From Cryptomeria japonica (taxonomy: Eukaryota > Streptophyta > Pinopsida > Cupressales > Cupressaceae): a stretch of 64,000 nt of DNA. The stretch is from the NCBI RefSeq assembly GCF_030272615.1, contig NC_081414.1, positions 341,236,717 through 341,300,716 on the forward strand, given 5' to 3'. The position numbers and the translations under genes are program-made. This document shows positions 25,679 through 36,870 of the stretch, piece after piece. The notes beneath the pieces were generated by a model. It was not told the origin of the DNA, made no database searches, and worked only from the letters and a program-made list of their open reading frames with translations. How positions within the stretch are numbered: the first letter of the stretch is position 1; each line of letters begins with the position of its first letter.

Positions 25679-26905
25679 ATGGCGAACATTCCAATGGAAG
25701 ATCACCTTGAGGAATGTGTATGCACCTACAGATGACCAAACGACACGGGAGCAACGGTATGTAGCTCAAAAACCCATATTGTCAATTTCATGAATTTTGC
25801 TTGATTGCGAGACATTGTGGGGCCCATAAGGAATGGAAAAATGGACATCTGCACCTGTGTGGGTGCATTCTACACCTGTGTGAGGATGTTTTGTGCCTGT
25901 GTAGGGTACATAGGCATAGGACAAGGTACACAGGCGTAGTTGTGCACTGAAAACACCAATTTGACCGAAAATAATGCGCGGATGATCCTGAAAAGAGGGA
26001 TAAGGGTAGGATGGGTCAAAATAGATAAGAAAAACCCTGATTTGTGCATGAAACAAGGAAATGCAGCCCTTAGGAGAAAACCCTAAAACTGACAAAGTGT
26101 GCCCCAATTGTGATGCAGAGTTGACAATATCCATTGATTACACAGGAGAACAGACCCGACTGCTTCATGTTGCGACATAGACTCAGGAGCACGGATAGAG
26201 ATACATTAGCAGGACTTGGATTATACTATATTACATTCATGCCCGAGATTAGGGCAAACACAGGACTGCTTACCACATTGGCAGAGCGATGGCATTCAGA
26301 GACTTCCTCTTTCCATCTGCCGATTGGAGAGGTGACTGTGACACTAGAGGACGTGTGGCGTATCCTCCGCATTTCGATTCATGAGGAGATGGTGGTGTAT
26401 GACCCAGCAAAAGGGAGAGATGCTTTGTGTAGATTATTCAAGTGTGACATAGATGATCTAGATATCGTAGAGAGGGAGATTGGCTGGGAGACCATGGCAG
26501 CAGAGTATGATCAGCGTTATGTGGTGATAGCAGTGGTTATAGCATGCCTATTAGCAGGGGATAGATGAGGACATGGATACCCTATTGGATGGGGAAGAGT
26601 GCTAGAGTAGATGGCGAAAAAGGGGACTGTATATGCATGGGGACCATGTGTGCTTACCATGCTATATTTTCAGTTGCATCAGATAGCATATCAGAGGGTA
26701 CAAACTTTGAGCTCTGGGGTCACACTATTACAGGTATGGGTATTTGAGTACATAGCCATATGTCGATCGATTGCAGAGAGATAGGTAGTACCACATCGAC
26801 CATATGTGTACTATTATGGAGGTACGCTGAGACAAGGTCCATTTGGATACATACTGTATTGGCGACATGAGCTAGACAGATTGAGAGATTTCACATGGAG
26901 GCCAT
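25679..26905 (+). pseudogene. Plant mobile domain (PMD) gene, exons 1-2, antisense in the Tat element
   Basis: Exon 1 would be 25679-25756 (ATG, ending ACG|GTATGT) and exon 2 would start at 26146 after a TTGATTACACAG acceptor, in phase. Exon 2 has PMD hallmarks: LAGLGLYYITFM, TTLAERWHSETSSFHLPIGE, VTVTLEDVWRILRI, then WVFEYIAICR and YYYGGTLRQGPFGY. PMD proteins resemble MAIN/MAIL1 and are known passengers of gypsy elements. Stops at 25733 (TGA), 26566 (TGA), 26608 (TAG) and 26782 (TAG) are each one C-to-T step from CGA or CAG, and there is no frameshift. Homology ends near 26905 and resumes at 31829. Transcription would run against gag-pol. The intron carries short ACACAGG/CCTGTGT repeats (25845-25945). 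Confidence 0.8.
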
Positions 26906-27756
26906 GTTGGGTCTCAAATAAATAGATTGGATAGGTTCTAAGGAAATGCCAACTCCTATGATCAAACCCTCCAATTGACTTGGCCAACTTATAGAGTGAA
27001 CCTATCTGATTACTAACTCTCTCACTTTAGGCTCTGCAGGACCTAGGCGGGTGTACCTATTCACTAGTTGTTCCTTCAACTAATGCTTTTTATAGCAGAT
27101 TCAATGTCTTAATCTGGATTCCTCCTATCTCAGAATGGCATAAGCTTCTAGGATGGAGATATAGCAGATGAGTTCAAGATTGTTTTTGTGAAAGCTATTC
27201 GATCTTTATGCTTGGAATTTTAAATGTATACATTATTACCAACTTACCCTGTGTTTCCTACTCAATTACTCCTATTAAAATAAAATGTGATGGGTATGGT
27301 GATAAGTTGTAATTTATAAATGGCCAGTGCCTTCTTTCCTGTCTAGGCTACGGAGTCTTTATATTTCTTGAGGACTTATTGTGTGATCTTGTGAGACAGT
27401 TTTTAAACCCACCCCTTTTGTGGATCTGTCAGTTACTATTTCTGATGAGATCAATTGAATGCTTATATTATAAGTTGCTTGAATGAATTTAACCCTACCT
27501 TTAAGGGACCACCCAAGTAAGCACTGCAAAGAACAATTATAATTCACAAGCAGAACTTTTATTTCAACCTTATAACATACAACATGAATTTCACTCAAAG
27601 AATATGAATAACCTTATCTCCTTTAGATAATATCACAAGCAACTGCCAACAACAAATGAAATAATCCACAACACATATGCAAAGAAAAGATGACTGATTA
27701 TATTATGTACCTATCAAAATTTGTGTAATAGGAAGCTTTCAAGTTGTCATACATTA
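26906..27756. other. Non-coding left part of the segment splitting the PMD gene
   Basis: AT-rich with no recognisable domain. It starts at the PMD homology break with TGTTGGGTCTC, which could be an LTR-like end, but no matching copy was found near the other break (31829). Confidence 0.5.
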
Positions 27757-30700
27757 TTATCCTCCTTTTTTCGATTCCTCCTTATTACAAGAAATCTCTC
27801 TCATATATCTATGAGAGAAAGTGCTATCTATGAAAAGATGTGTCTTTTCAAAATACTAATTGTCAATTTGAACATTCCTAACAAACTTAAGTAAAAAGAG
27901 ATTAAGTATCCCTAGATGATGAATGTAATCATCTTCTTTAAAAGTCTTGATCTTGACGCTCCGTTTCTTTAATTCTTCTCCCCATGAGAGGTATTCGAAT
28001 ATCATCTGGTTGACGGTAGTGGCCATATCTTTGTTTCGATCCAATCTTGACAGAGCTCGATCCTTGATGCTTATAAGTTCATTCTTCCATCCCTCCATAG
28101 ATACTATTTCTCCCTCTTTGTAAATCAAGGGCATTCCAATAGGGCTCCCATTGTCCAATTCTTGAAGATCTCTTTTTAGCGCATCTTCGTATTTAATATG
28201 ATTCTCCATATACAAAGTCCCTTCTATTTTCTCCTCTGGCGTCGTCACATCAATATTGCTTATTACCTCATGCAATCGTGCTTTTAACCTTTCATGCTCT
28301 CTTAACGCCTTTATGGTTCCAGTGTACACCCTCCAGTAACGTTCAACATGTACGAGCATGGTGTTGAACCTGTGTTCAATGATATCATTAACCAATCTAT
28401 CCATCCTTTATTGAGTATTACTCGCCTATTTGGTAGCCTTTTCTGCTTGGTATTTCCAATACAGAACATCAGAGACATCATCCAAGCTTTGTCCTATGGG
28501 ATATGAAGCATATTCACTCAAAGGAGTTCCTGTCTCAAGCTGTAGTATCTTTGCTTGTAGCCTCTGATTCTCCTCAGATTTTTCATATAAACCCTTATAG
28601 GTAATGTTTTCTCTGATCAAAAACTCTGTCTGATCCAAATTCAGTTTGGCTACATCCAAGTTTAATTTTGCAGTGACCCTAGGGTCAGTCTTTCCTACTT
28701 GATGGATCATAAGGTGTCCAAAAGTTTCTTCAATATCCACAATAATTGGTCTTTTTCCTCTTGGATACAGTGCCCATTGTAGGAGAGCTTTTTGATCAGG
28801 ATCATATCCTGAGCCTATGAATAATTTATTTATTTCTTGAGGCAATACCTATTTATTTAGGTCTTGCTTCTTCAAGAATCCATCAAACAGAAGTGCTGAA
28901 TTTATATCCCAACCTGAAAAAATAATAACACCAGCCTCCTTTAATATTTCCCTCCTCTTCTCGTGGGTCATATTTTTCATGAGAGCATCTATCTCATCTT
29001 GCAACCTTCTCATCTGTTCTTCTTCTGATCTCCCAGCCATACATCATCTCACATGAGCCCCCTTGTACTGGTATAAGAATGAAAGGAATTCTCCTGAGGA
29101 AGCGAATCCGTCATCTGCAACAAAGTCTTCATGCTCTGTCATCCTTATATCAACTACATCCCTAATATTAAATTCACGGGTTTCCACATCTACCTCTGCT
29201 TCAAAACTAGGGGGATAATCTTCTCTAGGGGAGTCAGCAGGGATACTACTAGCGGTTGATTGTGGTGACATGTGAGCTAGTGGCTTACTATCTTTTCCAG
29301 TGTTGACAAAATGGAGGAACTGGGGGGGAACTCTATGCATAATTTCTACCTCATGTTGAAGTAGTTTTTTGGCTATTTCCAAAGGATCTTGGAGGTTTCC
29401 AAGTAGGTCTCCGTCCACCATCCCCCTTGCTCTTTTCCACTTGAAAGCTTCCCAAGTCATCTCGCTTCTTTCTCTCAAAACCTTGGCCTCTTCCCTTTCA
29501 AGGTTCCTGATTAAATCGTCTGGCATTTGAGCCACATGTATTCCAGCTTTTAGCTTCTGTGATGCCCTTGCAGCTTTTATATATCCCTCAGGATCAAAGT
29601 TCTCTCTAGGATCACCCAGAGTCATGCCATAATAATCTAACTTATTTTGAAGTAAATGATAACTTTTAGAACTTTTGACAATGAAATCAGAAAACACCAG
29701 TAACCCTGGCACAATAGATTGCTTACCAAAATCTGTGAGATGTTTGGCACTGGCAGCAGATAATTGTCTTACAATCTCTAGACTAGCCACCCTGTTTGGC
29801 ACTGTGATTGGAAGCATGTATGGCTTTCTTTCATACCCAAATACCCTGATTTCTGTATGATTAGGGTGGCAATACCAATCACCCCAGTTGTGATCAATCT
29901 AAGACTTTGGAGAGAAGTCTTTTGGTCTGAGGAATATTTTGATTTTAGGAGACAGAGTATAACTTCTATGTTGTCTGAAAGCTGCACTGAGTGGTTTCAC
30001 AAAATATTCCTAAAAATACCAATATTGGTTGTTTATAAATCTTTGATCCCATGCAGAAACCCACAACTGGACTGGTTTCTTCAAACCATTTTTATCATAA
30101 GCTCTGATGCTGAAATCGTCTGACCAGAAATTGAAGTCTTGTCCACAATAAAGAATAATGTGCATTAATAAGGAGTACAATGAGAAATGAACATTCACAA
30201 GGTCTCCTTTTAACTTCTCCAACCCATGATTTAGGGCTTCTATAACGTAAGTGGCATAGTCAAATGGTCTAGGGTCTTTTGATTGTAGATCAACACAGAG
30301 AACCATAATCCCAATATCCATGAGAGGATGAGCTTCTAAGCCTAATACTTGGGCTGCATCATAGTATGCATACTTGAAATATGGATGGAACTGGCTGACA
30401 TCAAAAGGCACTTTGTCATCTTTATTGAAAGGAACTAAAGATTTTCCCACTTTTGGCCGGTGAATGGGTAGTCTCCATGTCCTATAGATGTTCTCGAAAT
30501 TGAAAAACTCTTGCGATAGTTTTTGTATGTCAATTTTCTCTTCTACATCCCAGTCCATATCAAACACCATATCAATGGTTTGTTTGTTAATTACCACCAT
30601 AGAATTTCCTCGGTAGTCATATATGGTTTTGGTTTTTGGATCATAATAATCCACTAGGGCTTTCATTAGTTCAACATCCACAAATACATTCGGAACTGCC

Positions 30701-31002
30701 AATTTCCCTAAATTCTTCTTCCACAGGTTACTCACGGGCTCAGGAGCATCCCTTCTCTTGTAACCAAATAAGAACAACTCATGTCCTCTTATTTCAGTCC
30801 ATATGTCTCCTAAGTGTTCAAATCTGTCTTCCAACCCTTCCTCTTCACTTTTAATTTTTTTGGACCTCACACTGGATGTCGGGCACTGGTCTAATAGATC
30901 CTGAGCTAAAGCTCTACCCTCCTTTTTTTGTCATTTGGGTTTCTCTTCAGGGTTCAATTCCTTTCCTTTCCTACTCTTTTTAGAAGAAGAAGAGGGTTCC
31001 AT
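27757..31002 (-). pseudogene. Unknown 1081-codon gene inside the PMD gene, 8 in-frame stops
   Basis: One frame from ATG at 31002 to a TAA at 27757-27759 links five long open stretches without any frameshift. Internal stops start at 30931 (TGA), 30010, 29899 (TAG), 29044 (TGA), 28849, 28426 (TAG), 28408 (TAA) and 27856 (TAG); all fit C-to-T at CGA, CAG or CAA. The last may be the true end. The predicted protein starts MEPSSSSKKSRKGKEL (basic, Ser-rich). It has a Tyr/Trp-rich globular-looking first half and a charged, coiled-coil-like second half (RRLQDEIDALMKN, EENQRLQAKILQLE). No signal peptide or clear membrane segment was seen. It sits where an env-like gene would sit, on the same strand as pol. 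I do not recognise the family. It may be a third retroelement ORF, a captured host gene, or a nested element. Confidence 0.72.
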
Positions 31003-31828
31003 GACTTTAATCAATATGAGATATTACACTTACTTGGAGAATCGTCGAGTTCTTCTGACTGTTGTTTACAAACTTCAGCTAGCTCCTCGTAACTTCCCTT
31101 CTTTTGGCAACGATCTGGTTCTTTATGAAAATCCGATCAATTCAGCTATATTTGTGTGAGCAACTTGTACAATAGTTAATGTCTCTATGTTTATAATGGC
31201 TACTCAAATATTCAAACTTAATTGCAGATGTGACATCCTCGATTTGAGCTTTTAATTCCTTCGCGGGAAGTACTGTTCAGCTGATTGTGAATCGAGTTTT
31301 TGATGAAACCCTTATCTTCGGTTGAATGCTTTAATCTTTCATCGAAAGTTCATTTTCCTTCAATATCACCTCATCGGTGAATGGCCCTTGTTGAAAGACC
31401 ATCTTCTAGTCTCCTCGAAATCATCTTCTCATCGATGATGTCTTTTTCGATGAGTTGTTTGTGAGTTTCATCGAAATCATATTTCGATGAGTTTTGTGCT
31501 TCGGTGAAAGTTCACGTGGGCCCTCCGAAATTCTTTTTCTTCGATGTCCTTCTTTTGTCGATGAAATTTCTCTTTTTTTTTATCAACATATTGTTGTCGA
31601 TAAGATTTGTTCTTCGATGAATGCTTTCTAATTTTCTTCAGCAATTTTATTTCCTCGACTTCACCTTTTGTTTGCCTTTCACTTTTTGATGAAATTGGAA
31701 TATCGATGAGTGGTTTCTTTCATTTACCGAAAGAGATATTTTGCTGAAGTCATTTTAACTTAGTGTTTAACACTTTATGCTTTATTTTGATGAAACTATT
31801 CCTTCGATGAAACTCATCTTGAGATGCT
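31003..31828. repeat. Spacer with dispersed TCGATGA words
   Basis: From about 31240 to 31828 the plus strand has well over ten copies or near-copies of TTCGATGA/TCATCGAA in both orientations at irregular spacing. There is no coding sequence. It lies upstream of the unknown gene's start codon, so it could be its promoter region. Confidence 0.6.
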
Positions 31829-33022
31829 TGACGTGATATTTTGGCCGATGATCTTCTAGCTACCGCGCCTTTAGAAAGATTTTTACGTTCAAATATATTG
31901 TTCAACAGGCCATATCTTGATTTCCCTGGATGGTCAAATGATAGTGATGAGCTACCATATTACAGTCAGGAGAGAGACTTGATTGGGCAGCCAATGAACC
32001 ACCAAAGAGTGATTGAGGTGTACCTGCCAGAGAGAGTCAAATGACAGTTTGGAGAGAAACAGGATGTATCGATAGGGACTGCACACTTTGCCTGATCTCA
32101 CAGAGAGATGAGTCAGTGGGGGAGGATGATTCAGCCACACATAGCATATACCAACTTTACATAGCTATAGCAGAGATACTAGGATTTGCGATCAGATGTT
32201 GTAGATGCTAGGATGATAGAGGAGTATGAGCGATGGTTTGCACGACAACGACTAGTGCAATTGACGGATCCTGATATTCTGGTACCTAGGAGACAGGAGG
32301 ACTTCCCACTCACTGAAGAGGAGGAGAGAGATGATGAGGATGGAGATGAGGGGGAAGATGATGAGGATGGAGATGATGAGGGGGAAGATGATGAGGAGGG
32401 AGATGATGAGGATGAAGATGATGAGGGGGAAGATGATGAGGATGAGGGGGATGTGGAGAGTCCTAGATGCATTCAGTGAGATGAGTTAGATCCAGTGGAT
32501 CACAAGGTATTGCAGGATATACCCATAGGGTAGGAGATAGTGAGCATAGAGGAGATGCATACATATAGGGCCATCATAGCGAGTCAGCATGATTACATTG
32601 CCACATTAGAGAGACATAATGCTATCTTGATAATAAAGCAGGATTAGTTTAGAGTAGAGATAGCCAGACTGATAGCGGCTCAAGATACAGCAATAGCCCA
32701 GGCACAGCAAGCAGAGTAGAGAGTGACTGAGTATATTGAGTCAATTAGGGATTCCAATGCATGTGAGATGGTACAGATGTTGGTAGAGACCAGAGATGAG
32801 ATACACCATTGGAGGACACTATATGAGAGTGCAGTTCCACCAAAGTAGAGAGCAGTGTCATATCAGTCACAGTCAAGGACAGAGAGCAGGCCACATTCTT
32901 AGAGGTTAGCGAGCAGCATGGGGGTGAGTGGACCTAGGAGACCACCACAGCTAGGACTAGGGATAGGAGGGACATCATCTTTGAGACATGGCAGGGATGA
33001 GGAGGACAAAGGGAGCACCTAG
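31829..33022 (+). pseudogene. PMD gene, C-terminal part with acidic tail
   Basis: The frame resumes with LADDLLATAPLERFLRSN, then YLDFPGWSND, YYSQERDLIGQP and MIEEYERWFARQRL. An Asp/Glu-rich stretch encoded at 32320-32455 and a Gln-rich tail follow, ending at TAG 33020 and TGA 33023. Eleven internal stops start at 32042, 32093, 32162, 32168, 32180, 32477, 32531, 32645, 32717, 32846 and 32900: eight TAG and three TGA, all one C-to-T step from CAG or CGA, and no frameshift. The upstream part lies at 25679-26905; the 4.9 kb between them holds the unknown minus-strand gene. I infer that the two parts were one protein. Serine-rich frames on the other strand here are shadows of the acidic tail. Confidence 0.78.
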
Positions 33023-35090
33023 TGACAGAGGTACATGCTCCTTATGACAGAGACATATATAGTGTGACATTATGTATTCAGCCTACGGGCCATACTTAGG
33101 ACAGACAGTCCAATCTTGTACTCTGATATTGTTTTGATATATGATATGATATGCAGCTATATGATAGGATGCAATGTGTTATGGCTTATATTTACGTTCC
33201 ATGTATGGATGGTTTATGCACTATTTATGTACCATTGTGGAACATGTATGAATATATTCTTATGTGTTTTTGATACATTTATAATATGAAATGGATAAAA
33301 TGCTCGATATGGGCTTGATATAATGCAAACACACTAACCAATGAATGCAGGATGTAGCTTATGTTTTTCTATTTTTTTTTGGAGATCGGAGAACTAGACC
33401 AAACGAACTGCCCAAACTGATGGAAGAAATGTTAGTAAGAAGAAATTAGACAGAGGGCAGTTAGAGATGAAGAAAAACTTGCTTTCACAAATGCACAGAA
33501 GTAGGTGAGAACCTTTATTTAATGTAGCAAAGCAGATGTAGAGCATCATGGCATTGAAGGCCAGAGCTAAAATGCAACCCCTTTTGCAAAAGAGAGACAC
33601 ATCGCACACAAGGAATGAGTGAAGCATCCTAGGGTGCATACATCAAGGGTCGAGGTATGTGCGGCATTCACAAAGTGAACGTACTTATCACAGACACCTA
33701 ATGACACAGTTGCCCCAGTTTGTGACAAACATTCCACAAACAGCAAACATAACAAAGAAAAGAAAAAGGGACCATGAACCATCCTGGTCACTCTAAATCA
33801 CTCAGTGACATCATCGAGCAACATAGGAACATGATCAAAGCCAAAGATAAACCAATAAAAAGATAAGACTCACAAATTCAAACAAGTCAAACAAACATTC
33901 TGATCGTCATTGTCAAAAGTGGAAAATAAGAATGATCATGCTGTCTAGTTCCAGGGAATGCGGTACCCCATCTAAGACAGGACATAGTCTGGTTTCGAGT
34001 ATACCACACCCTGTATAAGACCCATGATAATAGTGACAAGGACAAATGATATTAATGTTGATTGATTGATATGACAATTTTGATCAGTTTGAATGTCTGG
34101 TTTGATTGAAAAATTCATCTGTTAACGCATGATTTCATTAAAACACAATGTTGTAACATGTTATTTGTTTGTTGTCTACACAAATGTTTGATCGATTGTC
34201 GTTGGATGTATGCTCAGTGATCTGTCTATGCACAAAGGGTACCATTTATTGACAAAATGCAAAATGCCAAAGGAATTGTTTTTGGATTTTGATGTTTTGA
34301 AATTTTTTTGTTCATTTTTCAAGACTTTATTTGACTTTTTGGGGATTTTTTTCAGGACATTATTTGATTTTTTTGGATTATTTCAGGACATTTTTTAATT
34401 TTTAGGGATTTTTTTCAGGACATTATTTGATTTTTTTGGATTATTTCAAGACATTTTTTTATTTTTAGGGATTTTTTCAGGACATTTTTTTGATTTTTAG
34501 AGAATTTTTTTTAGGACATTATTTGATTTTTTTTTATTATTTTAGGACATTATTTGATTTGAAAGCTCCAGTAATTGATCATGACAAGGGGCGTGCACCC
34601 AATGAACAGTTGAAAGACATATACAATGACTAGGACTGAAACATATGCACAAGGACTGGAAACCTGAGTATGCAAGACAATGATGTTGACCAATCATAGG
34701 CCTAGAATAGAACATTGGGTCAGGGCAAGCATGATAAACCTACAAGGGGAAAGTATAGCTAGGGGTCATGATAGATAACAGAGTAATAATCTTTTACACA
34801 TGGCGCCTGTTTGCCAGGTTTTCACCATGGTACTTGCCCAAAGCACTTGTTTGCGAGGTTTTCACTAGAGGGTGAATTATTTTTCTTTACTTTTGTTCTT
34901 TTCAATTTTTTTCACTTTTATTTGATTTTTCAATTTTTCAATTTTTCACTTTTTAAATTTTTTTTTTTGTTTTTTTTTGAGCTTTTTGATTTTTTTGTAT
35001 TTTTTCAGGATCATATTAAAGAACTGCTGACAAAAGAACTATGCCTAGTACTTGCGAAGGTGCATGCTATTTACAGGATCTGACAAAGGT
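33023..35090. other. Non-coding stretch between PMD and integrase
   Basis: No convincing gene. 34300-34560 holds tandem copies of a ~35-70-bp unit around CAGGACATTATTTGATTTTT, and 34880-35010 is very T-rich. Short frames near 33394-33791 are unsupported. Confidence 0.6.
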
Positions 35091-36109
35091 TCACCTTCTA
35101 GGGTTGCAAGCTGATATGCCCCCGAGCCAATTAGGTTCAAACTTTCCTTTGATGATGTCAATAGATTGTGCATTCTTCGGGTTCGCCTTTAAGACCAAAT
35201 CTCCCACTTCGAAGTGTTGCCCTTTGACCTTCTTATTATAAGAGTGACAGAGATAGTTTTGATATGCCTGCAAATGTGTTAGAGCTGTCTGATGTTTCTC
35301 ATCTAACATCTCAAGCTAATGCAACTAAGAGACTCTGTGCATCTCATCATCAACCAAATTTTGCAAGGAAACACACAAAGAGGAAATTTCCACTTCCAAG
35401 GGTAAAATGGCTTCCGCACCATACACCAAGGAATAAGGTGTTGTGCCAGTAGGTGTGCGAATGGAAGTACGATTAGCCCATAGTGTTGGATTCAACTGTA
35501 CATGCCAATCTTGACTAGTGTCATTGATGACCTTTTTTAGGATCTTAATGATGGTTTTATTGATGCTTTAGCTTGACCATTACTTTGTGGATAATAAGGA
35601 CTAGAGAAATAGTGTTGGATGTGAAACTTTTCACAGAGTTCCTTGACATCTTTATTTTTAAATGGATGGCTATTATCTGTGACAATTGCAAGGGGAACCC
35701 CATATCTGCATATGATATAATTCAGTAGAAACTTTGAAATTTGGACACCAGTGATATAGGTCATGGGGATAGCCTCGATCCATTTTGTAAAGTATTCTGT
35801 GGCCGTGATGATGAATTTGTGTCCATTTGCAGATCTTGGGTGAATCTTGCCAATAAGATCCAATCCCCATTGAGAAAAGGGCCACGAAGATATGACGGAG
35901 TGAAGTTCTTGGGCTAGCGCATGAATGTAATTTCTGTGGATTTGGCATTTGTAGCATTTCTTGACAAAATCATGAACATCCTTTTCCATAGTGGGCCAAT
36001 AATACCCAGCACGAATCAACTTTTTAGCTAGACTCAGACCATTGAAATGGCCCCCACATATACCATCATGAACCTCATGTAAAGCTGTTTGTGCCTCGTC
36101 AGAATTCAA
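35091..36109 (-). pseudogene. Tat integrase, active-site Glu replaced by Lys
   Basis: Zinc-binding HHCC start (HDGICGGHF, then CYKCQIH), core with GLDLIGK (Asp 84 counted from 36109) and TDNSHPF (Asp 145). At the DD35E position residue 181 is Lys (codon 35567-35569, AAA) instead of Glu, in SNGQAKASIK. A GAA-to-AAA change would explain it. The frame stops at 35537. A C-terminal stretch (VKGQHFEVGDLVLKANPKN) at 35091-35309 is in another frame, so there is at least one indel between. The enzyme would insert element DNA into the genome; this copy should be inactive. Confidence 0.88.
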
Positions 36110-36334
36110 ACACTTGAGGAAGGTGTGGTCAAAGGAACGACGGTAAAGGGTGTCTGCGATGATGACATATTTGGCTGTCTAGCGGATGAAGGCTCGATGT
36201 TGGTTAGAGGAAAGGTTAGGTGGTAAGGTTTGGGATTTCAAATATTGATAGATGTCATTGTACCACGGGGAATTAGGACCAACAAGAACAGACATCACAT
36301 CTGTTGTCAGAATTTCAAAAGAAGGGATAAGCAA

Positions 36335-36814
36335 CTATTCGACCAAAAATTCACATTTGTCCATATTGTCGGGCATATTTAACATGGAAGCAATAGTTGC
36401 CATAGCATCTGTTGACTTGTTTTGAATTCTTGGAACTTGACTGAAATGGATAGCCGTAAATTTTGTCTTGAAGAAATCCACCATATGCTTGTAGGGAATA
36501 AGATTTTCATCTTTCGTTTCATAGTCATTATTCACTTGATAGATGACTAACTGGGAATCTCCATAGACTTGCAAATGTGTGATGTTCCAGTGGATCGCTA
36601 CTCGGAGCCCTGTGACCAGAGCTTTGTATTCTGCAATATTATTGGTGCAATGGAAAGTTATTCTATAGGATTTGGGAATAGCATCACCTTGAGGGGTGAC
36701 AAATAATATACCTACTCTGGACCCAAATTTGGTATGGGATCCATCAAAATATAACTTCCATTCATTAGAAGATTTGAGAGCAAAGACCGATTCATCTGGA
36801 AAATCCGTCAACAT
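36335..36814 (-). pseudogene. Tat second RNase H (archaeal type)
   Basis: About 159 codons with LYFDGSHTKFGSRVGILF, NNIAEYKALVTGL and VYGDSQLVIYQV, giving the Asp-Glu-Asp pattern of RNase HI. The Gly-rich start and Asn-Ile-Ala-Glu-Tyr motif are the archaeal-type domain that Tat elements carry after the ordinary gypsy RNase H. It lies one frame away from RT (indel near 36877). A TAG at 36335 separates it from the link to integrase. Confidence 0.88.
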
Positions 36815-36870
36815 TGGATGATCATCATGAATAGGTGCCTGTGCAAGTTGATCCAGTATGATTTGTCCTC

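Noticed and set aside
32179-32472. Poly-serine protein on the minus strand
   Set aside because: It is the antisense shadow of the acidic tail of the PMD gene.
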